Assembly (NCBI GenBank): GCA_016710465.1
Contig: JADJVS010000009.1
Location: 1-14,961, forward strand
Origin: Sulfuritalea sp.
GTDB lineage: Bacteria > Pseudomonadota > Gammaproteobacteria > Burkholderiales > Rhodocyclaceae
Length of the DNA stretch: 14,961 bases
Direction: 5' to 3'
The notes under the pieces were generated by a model. The model ran no database searches. It saw only the letters and a program-made list of their open reading frames with translations, and was not told the DNA's origin. Made by a program: the position numbers and the translations under genes. Positions 1-8,017 of the stretch are shown here, piece by piece. How positions within the stretch are numbered: the first letter of the stretch is position 1; each line of letters begins with the position of its first letter.

Positions 1-100
1 GATTGCTGAAATTGGCACGTATATCGCAACAGGCTGCTCGACGCGGATTACCCACTGTAGTGTGCTCTTTCTGGTGTTTGTCGAGATTGATTAATGCCAT
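1..100 (-). CDS. Truncated late-module protein (N-terminal 33 residues)
   Basis: An ATG at 100-98 is preceded by a good ribosome binding site (AAGGAAACAACG on the minus strand) and opens a frame that runs without a stop off the left edge. The visible N-terminus begins MALINLDKHQKEHTT. It follows the head-tail adaptor gene by about 10 bases in the same direction, so it belongs to the late structural operon, where a tail or further head-completion protein would be expected. I do not recognise the family from 33 residues, and the function is left open. Confidence 0.6.
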   Translation of the reverse strand, partial: MALINLDKHQKEHTTVGNPRRAACCDIRANFSN

Positions 101-110
101 CGTTGTTTCC

Positions 111-704
111 TTAGATGTACCCGTTACAAGCAACCACTTTCGGCGCCTTGTCTCGATAATTACGAAGCGTCAGAGCGCTCTTTTTCTCGCCGAACGACTG
201 CGTAAAGCGCGCCTCATATTTCGCCGCCGCGCCAGGATCGTATCCGTCCGAGTCTGGGATCAGGTAGCAAAGCGACACCGCATAGTCGATCATCCTGTCA
301 TGATGCCGCGCGCTAATCTCTGGCTCGTCGTCGTCATCAACCATGTCGTTTAGAGGAAGGCGATAACAGTGCAGCGTCAGCGTATCGTCTCGCGCAGGAA
401 GCCGATCAAAAACAAGGTGAGTGTCCGTTAGCGTCCAGCCAGTTACATCAACGCCAGGGCTCAATGCTGCTTCGATGCCGATCACGTCAATCACCCGGCC
501 ATCAAGCGCATATCGCTTCGTCGCAGTGTCGATGTCTATCTGTGTGACCGCGCTTGAGTCATCGTCGATCAGCAGCGCACGGACGCACGCCTCCCGCTCT
601 GCCTCGTTGATGTTGCGGTCAATGTCCTCGTCGGCCCAAAGCGGAGGCGTCCCGTTGTCGTTCAGGCGCTTCCTTGTTAGGGCGCGAAGCTCAGACAGGT
701 TCAT
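111..704 (-). CDS. Putative head-tail adaptor/connector protein
   Basis: This 197-aa protein opens with a helical segment (MNLSELRALTRKRLND, then PPLWADEDIDRNINEAEREA) typical of phage proteins that assemble on the portal ring as head-tail adaptors. The middle has alternating beta-like and acidic stretches (a DDDDE run near residue 125), and a helix around 135-150 carries YAVSLCYLIPDSDGYDP. Adaptors usually start with such a helical bundle and are coded shortly after the capsid gene, as here. The ATG at 704 has GGAAG about 8 bases upstream and overlaps the preceding gene by 14 bases, indicating translational coupling. The role is inferred from position and N-terminal pattern, and the exact family is not established. 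Confidence 0.65.
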   Translation of the reverse strand: MNLSELRALTRKRLNDNGTPPLWADEDIDRNINEAEREACVRALLIDDDSSAVTQIDIDTATKRYALDGRVIDVIGIEAALSPGVDVTGWTLTDTHLVFDRLPARDDTLTLHCYRLPLNDMVDDDDEPEISARHHDRMIDYAVSLCYLIPDSDGYDPGAAAKYEARFTQSFGEKKSALTLRNYRDKAPKVVACNGYI

Positions 705-1059
705 TCAGCTTCTTCCATGCGGCATCAAGCTCTGCGGCAGTGACTGGTCCGCCGATAACCTTGGCCAACTTGCGGCGATCCGGGGTGCCGGCAGCGGTAA
801 AATCCCCCTCTTCGTCCCGCTCAATCATCTGCTTGATTCCGTCCTCGATGATTTCTTCCTGAGACTTCCCATGGTTGTTTTCTGGTGCGGATACAAACTC
901 TTCCGGGTCAGCATCATCAGGCACGGCGCCCGCAGCAAACGCAGCCTGAACCAGCATCTGCGGAACCTCGCCGCCATCTAGCCCGAGAGACATGCAGTGC
1001 CCTGATCCGTTTTTCGTGCCGAAACTTATCCGGGCAGCAGTTGGAGACTTCAATCGCAT
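691..1059 (-). CDS. Small structural-module protein between capsid and adaptor genes
   Basis: A 122-aa acidic protein. I chose the ATG at 1059 because AGGA sits 7 bases upstream; an in-frame TTG two codons earlier is less likely. The N-terminal half is beta-like (MRLKSPTAARISFGT) and contains VPQMLVQAAFAAGAVPDD. The C-terminal part (DFTAAGTPDRRKLAKVIGG, then a helix with AELDAAWKKL) resembles a short C-terminal module I associate with small proteins coded next to N4-gp56-type capsid genes. Such proteins are usually left unnamed or treated as head-completion factors. It begins just past the hairpin at 1081-1100 and overlaps the adaptor gene. Function is inferred from place only. Confidence 0.6.
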   Translation of the reverse strand: MRLKSPTAARISFGTKNGSGHCMSLGLDGGEVPQMLVQAAFAAGAVPDDADPEEFVSAPENNHGKSQEEIIEDGIKQMIERDEEGDFTAAGTPDRRKLAKVIGGPVTAAELDAAWKKLNEPV

Positions 1060-1076
1060 GTTCAAATCCTAGAAAT

Positions 1077-1100
1077 GAAAACAGGGGATTTCTCCCCTGT
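1077..1100 (-). terminator. Terminator-like hairpin after the capsid genes
   Basis: On the minus strand an 8-bp perfect stem (ACAGGGGA / TCCCCTGT) closes a GAAA tetraloop and is followed by TTTC then ATTTC. The U tract is short, so this is probably a partial terminator. It would lower expression of the downstream adaptor genes relative to capsid and decoration protein, whose transcripts it would also stabilise. Confidence 0.6.
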
Positions 1101-1115
1101 CTTTGTTGATGCCGA

Positions 1116-1517
1116 TTAGACCTCGTAGGTCGTGGTGGCGTTGCCGAGCTGCGCGTAATGGATGACCACTCGCAGCGCCCCGGTCGTTGGAGTGCCGCCG
1201 CCGCTGTTCCACTTGACCGTCAGAGATCCACCCGTATGCGAGAATCCGGTCGGAACAAGAGGCACGTTCGCGGCCAAAGCCCGGATGTTGCCGTCGTTCA
1301 GGTAGCGGTTCTGGCTGGCCGCGTCGCCAACGTCGAGCGTGTCAGTGCTGGTCGAATTCCATGCCTCGGTGGTGTAGGCATGGCTGCCTGACAGGACGAC
1401 CGCCCCAGGCGGAAGGTCAATAGCCGCCGTGTCAGTTCCGGCCACAAGATCAGCGAACCTAATCTCGACGATCTTGCATGCGGTCTTGTGAACCCCTGCG
1501 TTTTTGGTGATTGCCAT
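1116..1517 (-). CDS. Putative capsid decoration/head protein
   Basis: A 133-aa protein rich in Thr, Ser, Gly, Ala and beta-forming residues. The central part (DLPPGAVVLSGSHAYTTEAW, then DTLDVGDAASQNRYL) and the C-terminus (GALRVVIHYAQLG) suggest an all-beta domain. Proteins with this motif order often sit immediately after N4-gp56-type major capsid genes in phages and are thought to coat the head. The ATG at 1517 follows AAGGAG by 8-9 bases and lies 21 bases after the capsid stop, so both are expressed from one transcript. No membrane or signal segment is seen. The decoration role is inference from fold appearance and position. Confidence 0.55.
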   Translation of the reverse strand: MAITKNAGVHKTACKIVEIRFADLVAGTDTAAIDLPPGAVVLSGSHAYTTEAWNSTSTDTLDVGDAASQNRYLNDGNIRALAANVPLVPTGFSHTGGSLTVKWNSGGGTPTTGALRVVIHYAQLGNATTTYEV

Positions 1518-1538
1518 AGTATTTTCTCCTTGGCCTGA

Positions 1539-2657
1539 TTAGAGGTAGTAGTCGAGACAGATAGTGCCGAAATCCTGCACGGTGTCACCGTCAAGGCGAG
1601 ACATGAAGCGCGGCTTGATCACGCCGTTGTACTGCGCAAGCGTGATAACGTTCTTCGCGTCGTCGTCCGTCTTGCCCTCGTACCATTCGCCGGTATTCCA
1701 CAAGTCGGCACAGGCCAAAGCTTGCTGGCCGAGGATCAGAGAGCGAGTACCGTCAATCGCGCTTCCTGCGCCCCATTTCGATCCAGAAGCTGCGCCAGAC
1801 GTGTTGTAGACGTTGTTAGAGATGTGGAACAGGATTCCATCGACCGTAAAGCCCGCCGCTCCGGTGAATACCGGGTTCTTCATCCCGCGATCACCCGCAT
1901 TGATCAGCGCGTCTCGGAAGTCGGCGTCCTTCTTGTACCTGGCAAACGTCTTCGGATGAACGACGTGGACATAAACGTCCATGCCGTTGACCTTCAGCGG
2001 CTTGATCCCCCGCGTGCGCGCTTCTGCGCAAATATCCACAAGGGCGCCGTACTTCGGCACGTAGGTAGAGGCAATCGCAGCAGTGTTGCCGGCGATGATG
2101 TTGGTTCCGTCATACGTGAAGTGGCGATTGCTGGTAGGAGATGCCGCAACATCGGCAGCGAATTCGAGCTGAGTCAGCGGGTCTTCTGCACCAGACGAGC
2201 GAGCCGATCCGTCCGTGTTGTAGGCAAAGCTGATATTGCTCGCCGCCAAGAACTTCAGTTCGTCATTTACCTGGACCTGCCAATCGGCAAGGCTGTCCTT
2301 GGCTTCGGTGCGGAAGTTGAGCACAGAGCGCTGGTCATCAACGCGGCCCTTGCTGGACACCGATTTGCGGAGTTGGTCGGTATGGATCTCGATCCAGTAC
2401 GTTTCCAGCGCTTCGCGGCGGCCGTCGATGTCGTTGTCGCCAACAATGCCGGAAGTGCGCATATTGGCTTTCAGGCCAATCATGGCCCGGTCGCCCTTTT
2501 CAGTGCGCTTCAGTTCGGTGACGCGCTGAACGATGTTGTTTGCGCCTTCGCCGGTGAATTTCTCCCAAAAGGAATTATCCCGGTAGGCTTTGATTGATTC
2601 GCGCACCCACGCGCGCTTAAACTCGGTTTGGCCTGCGCCAAAAGCGGTATATGCCAT
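1539..2657 (-). CDS. Major capsid protein, N4-gp56 / P22 coat-like family
   Basis: The 372-aa product forms the icosahedral shell. The N-terminus (MAYTAFGAGQTEFKRAWVRE, then FWEKFTGEGANNIVQRVTEL) and the long extended-arm region with GDNDIDGRREALE and WIEIHTDQLRK match the HK97-fold capsid family named after phage N4 gp56. Residues about 150-330 include YVHVVHPKTFARYKKD, GMKNPVFTGAAGF and SLILGQQALACADLW, typical of the P domain and beta hinge. The C-terminus ends with DFGTICLDYYL. The ATG at 2657 is preceded by GAGG at suitable spacing. It follows the scaffold gene after a 194-bp leader and precedes the decoration gene, the expected order. Length is normal for the family (about 350-430). Confidence 0.92.
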   Translation of the reverse strand: MAYTAFGAGQTEFKRAWVRESIKAYRDNSFWEKFTGEGANNIVQRVTELKRTEKGDRAMIGLKANMRTSGIVGDNDIDGRREALETYWIEIHTDQLRKSVSSKGRVDDQRSVLNFRTEAKDSLADWQVQVNDELKFLAASNISFAYNTDGSARSSGAEDPLTQLEFAADVAASPTSNRHFTYDGTNIIAGNTAAIASTYVPKYGALVDICAEARTRGIKPLKVNGMDVYVHVVHPKTFARYKKDADFRDALINAGDRGMKNPVFTGAAGFTVDGILFHISNNVYNTSGAASGSKWGAGSAIDGTRSLILGQQALACADLWNTGEWYEGKTDDDAKNVITLAQYNGVIKPRFMSRLDGDTVQDFGTICLDYYL

Positions 2658-2851
2658 GATGTTGACCTCGTAAGTTGTCGATTTCTCGTTGGCTTACGGG
2701 CCAACAACCGAACACCGATTCCGCTTGGTGATCTAGCTGAGTCGCGTTTTTCGTGTCGCGCAACGGCCTGGATTTCCGCCCTGGCAAGGGCTAGATAATG
2801 ATGTGTTGCTTTTTTGCTACAAGCGTTTCGTTTGTACCACACAAAACCATG
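2658..2851 (-). other. Untranslated leader between scaffold and capsid genes
   Basis: No convincing ORF is seen in these 194 bases. On the minus strand there is a perfect 6-bp hairpin at 2688-2705 (GTTGGC, loop CCGTAA, GCCAAC) shortly before the capsid ribosome binding site, and a small GCCCT/AGGGC hairpin further upstream. Neither has a T tract, so terminators are unlikely. The leader may carry an mRNA-stabilising or processing element that raises capsid output relative to scaffold. No promoter with two good boxes was found. Confidence 0.4.
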
Positions 2852-3757
2852 TTATGCAAGCAGTCGCATCCGCTCTTTAACGTCGGCCTTCTCATAAGCG
2901 TCCTGATTGTCGAGAATGCTTTTATCTGCCGGCATGGCGCGATTGCCGACGCCGGCATCGCCACGAGCAGGCTGCGACGCCGCAGACCTTGCGGCCTCAA
3001 CCAGAGCAAGGTTCCGTCGCTCGTCTTTCGTGTTGATTGGTTGATTTGCTTCGCCGCGCGCCCTGGCAATAACCCCCGCGGCTTTCACAAGCGCTGCAGA
3101 TAGCGACTGCCCATTGCGAAAATACCCATCACGAAGGGCGATTACCTCTGCGATAGCTTCTGGATCACCATTGCCGCTCACGCTGTCCAGCCACGGGTAC
3201 TTTTCGACAAGCTTTGACGCCTCGGCCTGAGCCTCAGCTTCTTGTTGTTGCGCAGCCTTTTGTGCATACTCCACTTCCCGGATTCGCTCGCGCTCGGCAA
3301 TTCTGGCTTCGGCCCTGGCTTCTGCACGCCTGTCGCGCTCTGCCTCGATCTGATCTTCGATTTTGTCGATTTCGTCCTGATCAGAATCAGGATCAAGGCG
3401 ATAGTCGAACAGCCGCTGCTTCAGTTCGCGCAAATCAACAGCATCAGTCGGCTTATCTTCCTGTTTCTGCTGACGCAGCGCCTGAAGTTCTGCCTCAAGC
3501 CTCGCCGCACGCTCTTGCTCTGCCTTCCATTGCGAATGAATCTCGTCGAATCGAGCGCGAGGAATAACCGGGTCGCGCTTGGCGGACGGCTTTTCCGCTT
3601 CAGGCTCTACCTCTTCCTTTTCGCCCTGCTCGCCGTTGTCGCCATCTTGTTCGCTGTCGTCGTCGGCAGACTCTTGAACAAGCCCATGATCTTCGTCTTC
3701 AGTGCCTTCGAGCAATGCAAGGTCTGGCTCTGCGTTAATATCAAATTCGTCCATCAT
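2852..3757 (-). CDS. Head scaffolding protein (P22 gp8-like in size and character)
   Basis: A 301-aa, highly charged protein located between portal and capsid genes, where the scaffold is coded in P22-like phages (P22 gp8 is about 303 aa). The first 60 residues are strongly acidic (EDEDHG, SADDDSEQDG, EEVEPEAE). Residues about 75-190 form a long, Ala/Glu/Arg/Gln-rich helical or coiled-coil region (WKAEQERAARLEAELQALRQ, later AEARIAERERI). The C-terminus ends in a short basic/helical element (YEKADVKERMRLL), the place where P22 scaffold binds coat. The start ATG at 3757 overlaps the portal stop in ATGA, with AGGAGA upstream. The role is inferred from context and composition because scaffolds conserve little sequence. 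Confidence 0.8.
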   Translation of the reverse strand: MMDEFDINAEPDLALLEGTEDEDHGLVQESADDDSEQDGDNGEQGEKEEVEPEAEKPSAKRDPVIPRARFDEIHSQWKAEQERAARLEAELQALRQQKQEDKPTDAVDLRELKQRLFDYRLDPDSDQDEIDKIEDQIEAERDRRAEARAEARIAERERIREVEYAQKAAQQQEAEAQAEASKLVEKYPWLDSVSGNGDPEAIAEVIALRDGYFRNGQSLSAALVKAAGVIARARGEANQPINTKDERRNLALVEAARSAASQPARGDAGVGNRAMPADKSILDNQDAYEKADVKERMRLLA

Positions 3758-5862
3758 ACAAGCTCTCCTGTTTCAATGCCTTCGTTCATCCCTACTGCTG
3801 GATTTGTTGGCGTCAGCGGGTTTGTGTTTTCCTGCATCGGCACAGACTCAATGCCAGCAGGCATGTTGGGGATTGCTGGCGCTGCGTCAGCGTCTTTGAA
3901 GCCCGCACTAGCCAGCATTTGATCAGCGACCGGCGCAATGCTCGGCTGCATAGCGATCTGGTTTGCCGCAGACGTTGCAGAGAACATGCCCTCTACCGAT
4001 TTATTCACCGCTTCGGCGTCGGTCTTGCGCGTCTGTGCCTGCATCAGAGCCTTCTTAGCTTCTGCGAGCGGGTCTTGCGGAGCTGAAGCATTCTGCATTT
4101 GCTCGATAATCTCGGCTTTGTCGCTCAGGTTGCTCTTGCGAACAACCGACGTTTCCGGTATCCCTATGCCGTTTTTCCGCATTTCCATCGCTTGTGTGAA
4201 TTGCGAATTCTCGAACGTGACCTGCATCGGCTGCTCTGTTACGACCGTTTCATACTCACCACTTGTCATGTCGTTGAGATACAAGCCGCTAGCGGGATCG
4301 AATTGGTTGATTGTCAGAGCGCTCTCTATTTCCTTGCCAGTCGTCGGGTCTGTGTCAGTGATCCTGAACACCCTCTCGGCTTTGTAATACTTGCCAATGC
4401 CGTAATCAAACCAATCGGCCAACAAGTTTCTTGTCCTTGCTAGGTTGTCGAGAGGAACCGCTAGCTGCTGCTGCGCTGCGCTTTGGCGCGACTGAATAGC
4501 AATCCCTGGCTCGTCGCCTTCTCCGATCCCTCTCATTGCCGGAGGAACAGTTACCTCGCCGATTGAAATTGACGCAATCTCGATCAGCTTATCAATCCCA
4601 TGCGGCATGGAATTCGACTGAATCTTTAATAGCGGCGGCGTTCCCGGCTTTCTCTCTAAAACTAGCCCGGTCTGCGCCCCGTTTTCTTGTAGCTGCTCGG
4701 CGCTCATGTTTGTGAGCTGCCCTTGCTCCATTTGCCAGCCAGAATTTGCGGTAGTGTTGATGATATGCACCGCCTGGCTGACGCCCTTGTCTAGCACTCG
4801 CTGAGGGCCAACGGCGTTATCAACCATTCCCCTGGTCTGGCCGCGACGGAAATATGGGAAGTAGGGAACCTTTGTGAATCGGTCATACGGCGACCAATCG
4901 TCATGCAGCGTCGTTTCTTTCGTCGAAACGCTCCAGCGGACACGCTTCATGCGTTTTTTTGTGATGACCGCGCCGGCTTGGCGTATCTGCTCAAGCGCCT
5001 CGTCAGACTCGTCGCCGTTCAGTTGCCGAATATCGCCACCCGGAAAAATTGCCACGTCAATTACTGAACGAATCCACCTCTGCCGGTCAATAATTCTCAG
5101 CCGTCGAGCGCTGCCGAATAGGTATTCGCCACCAGTCGCCGACCCAAAGGCGAATTTCGCACGCGGCTCGCCGCCATCTATATCGCCATGTTCGCCGTAG
5201 TCGTCATCGCCGCCAGACAGTCCTGCTGATTCAGCGGCTTTACGCGCCTTCTTACCGTAGTCTCCCTCGATCTCATCAAGCGTAAGCCAACGAAGCCACA
5301 GAACGTCGCTCCACGTCTTTGGGTCGTAGCCCTTGGCGTCTGGATCAGGGATAACGTCCATTGGATCATCAACGTTGACGCGAAGCTCTCCGTATTCCGA
5401 ATCTTCGAAATCCATACGCACGTCGAAATACCCGCGCTGCTGGATCATCCCGTCGCAGAAAACCTCTGTCTCTTTCCAATGCAGCTTGTTATTGTTGGCG
5501 ATCTGCATCACCACTTTGCTGCGAGAATCCGCAAGCTCTTTCGTCGCTGCGCCAGACCTTGGCCGGAATGAAATATCCATCCGGTTCGAGATTTGATAGC
5601 CGAACGCAGAATTTAGCGCGGGCATAATCTGATTGATCTCGTATGCCGGGCGCCTTTGCTCGTCTAGTACCTGCAAGTCTGCTTCAGACCAATGCCCTCC
5701 AGGCTTCAGCTTTCCGTCGCCGCCGTACAGCCCGCCTAGGTAATACCCCTCCAGGAACCTTGCTGTCTCGATATAGTCGCGATGCCCGCGCTCCATGCCA
5801 TACATGAAGCGAGTCCAGTTCTCGGCCGCCACATTCTCGCCGATAGTAATTTCTTCGCTCAT
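3754..5862 (-). CDS. Portal protein, P22 gp1-like
   Basis: This 702-aa protein would form the dodecameric portal vertex for DNA packaging and tail attachment; P22 gp1 has 725 aa. The N-terminal region shows the family pattern: residues about 35-48 include LEGYYLGGLYGGDG, then RRPAYEINQIMPALNSAFGY and QISNRMDISFRPRSG. Further on are ETEVFCDGMIQQRGYFDVRM and VIPDPDAKGYDPKTWSD, then YDRFTKVPYFPYFRRG in the stem/wing part. Late in the protein SIGEVTVPPAMRGIGEGDEP and AIQSRQSAAQQQLAVPLDNL are also typical. The C-terminus is Ala/Gln-rich helix (AKKALMQAQTRKTDAEA), as in portals with a barrel extension. It starts 7 bases after the large terminase stop, with AGGGA upstream, and overlaps the scaffold start. 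Confidence 0.93.
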   Translation of the reverse strand: MSEEITIGENVAAENWTRFMYGMERGHRDYIETARFLEGYYLGGLYGGDGKLKPGGHWSEADLQVLDEQRRPAYEINQIMPALNSAFGYQISNRMDISFRPRSGAATKELADSRSKVVMQIANNNKLHWKETEVFCDGMIQQRGYFDVRMDFEDSEYGELRVNVDDPMDVIPDPDAKGYDPKTWSDVLWLRWLTLDEIEGDYGKKARKAAESAGLSGGDDDYGEHGDIDGGEPRAKFAFGSATGGEYLFGSARRLRIIDRQRWIRSVIDVAIFPGGDIRQLNGDESDEALEQIRQAGAVITKKRMKRVRWSVSTKETTLHDDWSPYDRFTKVPYFPYFRRGQTRGMVDNAVGPQRVLDKGVSQAVHIINTTANSGWQMEQGQLTNMSAEQLQENGAQTGLVLERKPGTPPLLKIQSNSMPHGIDKLIEIASISIGEVTVPPAMRGIGEGDEPGIAIQSRQSAAQQQLAVPLDNLARTRNLLADWFDYGIGKYYKAERVFRITDTDPTTGKEIESALTINQFDPASGLYLNDMTSGEYETVVTEQPMQVTFENSQFTQAMEMRKNGIGIPETSVVRKSNLSDKAEIIEQMQNASAPQDPLAEAKKALMQAQTRKTDAEAVNKSVEGMFSATSAANQIAMQPSIAPVADQMLASAGFKDADAAPAIPNMPAGIESVPMQENTNPLTPTNPAVGMNEGIETGELV

Positions 5863-5869
5863 GCTGTCC

Positions 5870-7201
5870 CTATGCCGCCTGTGACGACGCTCTGTTGCGC
5901 GCTGCTAGTTTTGCTCGCCAACCGGGGGAATCTGGCCGGCGTTGATCGTGCGAGAAAAATTGTTCAGCACAGATTGCTACGAGCCCGAAAGCGTCCGAAC
6001 CATGAGAAGACCAATCATGCTCAGGCCCAAGGCCAATTCCTCGGGTTTCGTCGCGCTTCTCGTGATACCAGCCGAGAGCGTCTATTCCGCCACTTGTTTT
6101 TGCTTCATTGAACCAGCACGACGGAAATACTCGCCGGCCGGCCTCGATCCTTGCCGAAGCTGCGCCGCGCCCTTGGTTTGGGACAACCTCTACCGCGTAT
6201 CCCATGCCGCGAAACGCCGACTCGTAGCTGACGTTGAATACCCTGTCGTGCGTCTCGCCGTCGTGCGGCAGGACGATTTGTGCGACATTTGGCGTGTAAC
6301 CCTCGTTGCGCAGCCATGCTGCATGAGTGGCTACGTCCTGGCCTTGCGCCTCGTAGTAATTGAGTACTCGGATCTCTCTCCCAACGAACTGCACTGCCCA
6401 GAAAACAAAAGCGTCCGCTCTCGCACCAGTGCCGCCGATGTCCGCAATCAGTCGAATAGGCAGTAGCGGGTCAGCAGCAACCCTGCAAATGCGCCCATCT
6501 GCTTTCGCTGCGGACAGAGACTTGGCGTAGTAAGCTCCGACAAGTACAGTAGCGTACTCACCCTCCCAGATGTGCGGATACTGATCAGGATCAAGGCGCA
6601 GGCAGTCAAGTCGTTCCTGCTCAAGCTCTGCCGGGAAAAGCGGGTTATCTCTCCAGTTTGCCTGCACCACCACCGCACCGGTCGGCAAGTCATCGCCGCG
6701 CAACATCGCATCAACTGGATCAGTCTTTCTGCGAGCGTTCCATGAAAACCATAATTCAGAGCCTGGCGCGCGAATCGTTGGCCGGAGAAGAGACAGCGAC
6801 GTTGCCGACAAGCTGTGAGCCTCTTCTACAGCCGCTATGCGAAACCCCTCCAGTGACTTTATCGAGTCTGCCGTGTGGTCGCGCATGCCTTGGAAAATGA
6901 TAACCCCATCGCCGGGGGTCTCGATGACCTCGTTAAAAACCTTGAACCCATCAACATCGCCCAGGCCAAACGCAGAAAGCTTATCCTCAATCAGACGTTT
7001 GCTCGACTCCTTCAGCGACTTCTGCACCTCCCGAATGCACACTGCACGGGTCCCGCGCTCAAGCAAACACTGCTCGATAAGCGCCTCAGCGAAGAAATGC
7101 GACTTGCCGCTCCCACGACCGCCCCACGCGCCCTTATATCGCGCAGGCTGCAGCAGCGGCTCGAAAACCTTGGCAGTGTTAATTACCAGATTTCGGGCCA
7201 T
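5870..7201 (-). CDS. Terminase large subunit (ATPase and nuclease)
   Basis: A 443-aa packaging motor protein that translocates and cuts phage DNA at the portal. The ATPase domain has a Walker A motif GGRGSGKS at residues 27-34 and a Walker B with catalytic acid in IAAVEEAH at about 122-129, followed by a likely coupling motif in SWNARRKTDP. The RNase H-like nuclease domain has IADIGGTGARADAF near residue 250, LPHDGETHD further on and DWSSHGSDAFGLVA near 410, supplying the expected acidic residues. Length suits the PBSX/P22-type family. I prefer the ATG at 7201 over the GTG two codons earlier because MARNLVIN is a typical start. It overlaps the upstream DUF5681 gene by 23 bases. Confidence 0.95.
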   Translation of the reverse strand: MARNLVINTAKVFEPLLQPARYKGAWGGRGSGKSHFFAEALIEQCLLERGTRAVCIREVQKSLKESSKRLIEDKLSAFGLGDVDGFKVFNEVIETPGDGVIIFQGMRDHTADSIKSLEGFRIAAVEEAHSLSATSLSLLRPTIRAPGSELWFSWNARRKTDPVDAMLRGDDLPTGAVVVQANWRDNPLFPAELEQERLDCLRLDPDQYPHIWEGEYATVLVGAYYAKSLSAAKADGRICRVAADPLLPIRLIADIGGTGARADAFVFWAVQFVGREIRVLNYYEAQGQDVATHAAWLRNEGYTPNVAQIVLPHDGETHDRVFNVSYESAFRGMGYAVEVVPNQGRGAASARIEAGRRVFPSCWFNEAKTSGGIDALGWYHEKRDETRGIGLGPEHDWSSHGSDAFGLVAICAEQFFSHDQRRPDSPGWRAKLAARNRASSQAA

Positions 7202-7499
7202 CGCCACCGATGATTCTGCGCGTGATCATCGTCACCGCGAGATTGTGATCCATCGTGCCGACGACCTCTTGCCGCGCCTTACCCCATCCGCGATCGATCA
7301 CGTACTGAGCAGCGGCCAAGCGATTGCGTTCATTTTCGCCGTCGGTCATGATTTGAGTGATGGTCGCCAGCGCTTCTGGCGTCATCTCTTTGCACTTTTC
7401 TTCGAGCGTGATTTGCTCAGGCGTTTTCTTCGGACGGCCGCCAGGATTGCCGCTTGCGCCCTTCTTGAACCCTGCTACAGGCGGTAATCCCCTCGGCAT
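7179..7499 (-). CDS. DUF5681-type protein, possible small terminase
   Basis: A 106-aa protein with the N-terminal signature KKGASGNPGGRPKKT (residues 12-26), the GNPGGRPK motif of DUF5681 proteins. These are basic phage proteins commonly coded directly before the large terminase. The central helix EEKCKEMTPEALATITQIM and the helix around NRLAAAQYVIDRGWGK resemble the repeat-like helices of proteins acting with the terminase, so a DNA-recognition (small subunit) role is likely but not proven. The ATG at 7499 has AAGGAC 7 bases upstream. The 3' end overlaps the large terminase start by 23 bases. It is the first gene after the terminator at 7558-7578. Confidence 0.8.
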   Translation of the reverse strand: MPRGLPPVAGFKKGASGNPGGRPKKTPEQITLEEKCKEMTPEALATITQIMTDGENERNRLAAAQYVIDRGWGKARQEVVGTMDHNLAVTMITRRIIGGDGPKSGN

Positions 7500-7557
7500 T
7501 GTTTGGTCCTTGTTCTGAAAACATCTAAACGCCAGTTATTTGACGCTGCGTAAACGC

Positions 7558-7578
7558 AAAAACCGCCCTCTCAGGCGG
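7558..7578 (-). terminator. Intrinsic terminator before the late operon
   Basis: On the minus strand a 5-bp GC stem (CCGCC / GGCGG, loop TGAGAG) is followed directly by TTTTT. It lies after the 114-aa candidate regulator (stop at 7646) and 59 bases before the first terminase-module gene. Readthrough or antitermination would be needed for any transcript from upstream to reach the head genes. Confidence 0.7.
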
Positions 7579-7587
7579 CTCGTTCTT

Positions 7588-7640
7588 TGGGCGCAACTTC
7601 GCCCACGCACAGCTTTTCATAATCATCAGCCTATTGTCAA
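7588..7640 (-). promoter_or_regulatory. Candidate late promoter -35 box and hairpin upstream of the terminator
   Basis: A perfect TTGACA hexamer occurs on the minus strand at 7640-7635, just after the regulator gene, though no good -10 is found at 16-18 bases (TATGAA is nearer, at 13). A perfect 6-bp hairpin (TGGGCG, loop AAGTTG, CGCCCA) at 7588-7605 lies between it and the terminator. This resembles the promoter plus early pause/terminator layout used by Q-type antiterminators, but the promoter itself is weakly supported. Confidence 0.3.
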
Positions 7641-7645
7641 GCACA

Positions 7646-7990
7646 TCACCATAGTATCCCTTTGCGCCGAAACGCAATGTCAAGCGCGGCGTGTGCGTCG
7701 AGCAACGCCACGTCGTAATCGCGCATGCGGAATACAGCATGCAAATAGCAGTGATGGATCGCCGCTCGCTGCGCTGGCTCTCGCAGATCGTCGACGCACC
7801 GATCGATGATGTCGCACCGCTGATTGGCCGCGTCGTCCGCCTGCTCGTCGGACGTGTCTCGAGTGACGACGCCGCCGCCGGTCGCAAAGCCTGGCGATCG
7901 CTCTGGATAGCCTATTCGCATCCGGTATCCGCGCTGCCAGTCCGCCCACTCTTTGAGCATATCCGCCACCTTCTGCGCCCGCGTCAGCAC
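7646..7990 (-). CDS. Candidate late-gene regulator (Q/RinA/ArpU-like in character)
   Basis: A 114-aa, mostly helical protein starting at GTG 7990 with GAGG close upstream. The N-terminus (TRAQKVADMLKEWADWQRGY) and an ordered stretch with LREPAQRAAIHHCYLHAVFR near residues 69-88, followed by a final helix, resemble small phage regulators related to sigma-like or antitermination proteins, where a conserved L-x-P-x-x-R-x-A-[VI] helix leads into a helix-turn-helix-like end. Position supports this: it is the last gene before a terminator that precedes the terminase genes, as with lambda Q. No specific Pfam assignment is claimed. Alternatives are a DNA-binding protein of unknown role. Confidence 0.55.
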   Translation of the reverse strand: MLTRAQKVADMLKEWADWQRGYRMRIGYPERSPGFATGGGVVTRDTSDEQADDAANQRCDIIDRCVDDLREPAQRAAIHHCYLHAVFRMRDYDVALLDAHAALDIAFRRKGILW

Positions 7991-8017
7991 TTCCGCCTCG
8001 TCTGCTGCAATCGTCGA

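Noticed and set aside
1722..2597. A 291-codon open frame on the plus strand
   Set aside because: It lies wholly opposite the major capsid gene, whose identity is clear, and shows an Arg/Val-rich composition typical of antisense shadows.
3242..3922. A 226-codon plus-strand frame with hydrophobic stretches that look like membrane segments
   Set aside because: It is the complement of the acidic, coiled-coil scaffold gene (Glu/Lys/Gln codons read as Leu/Phe), so the apparent membrane segments are a by-product.
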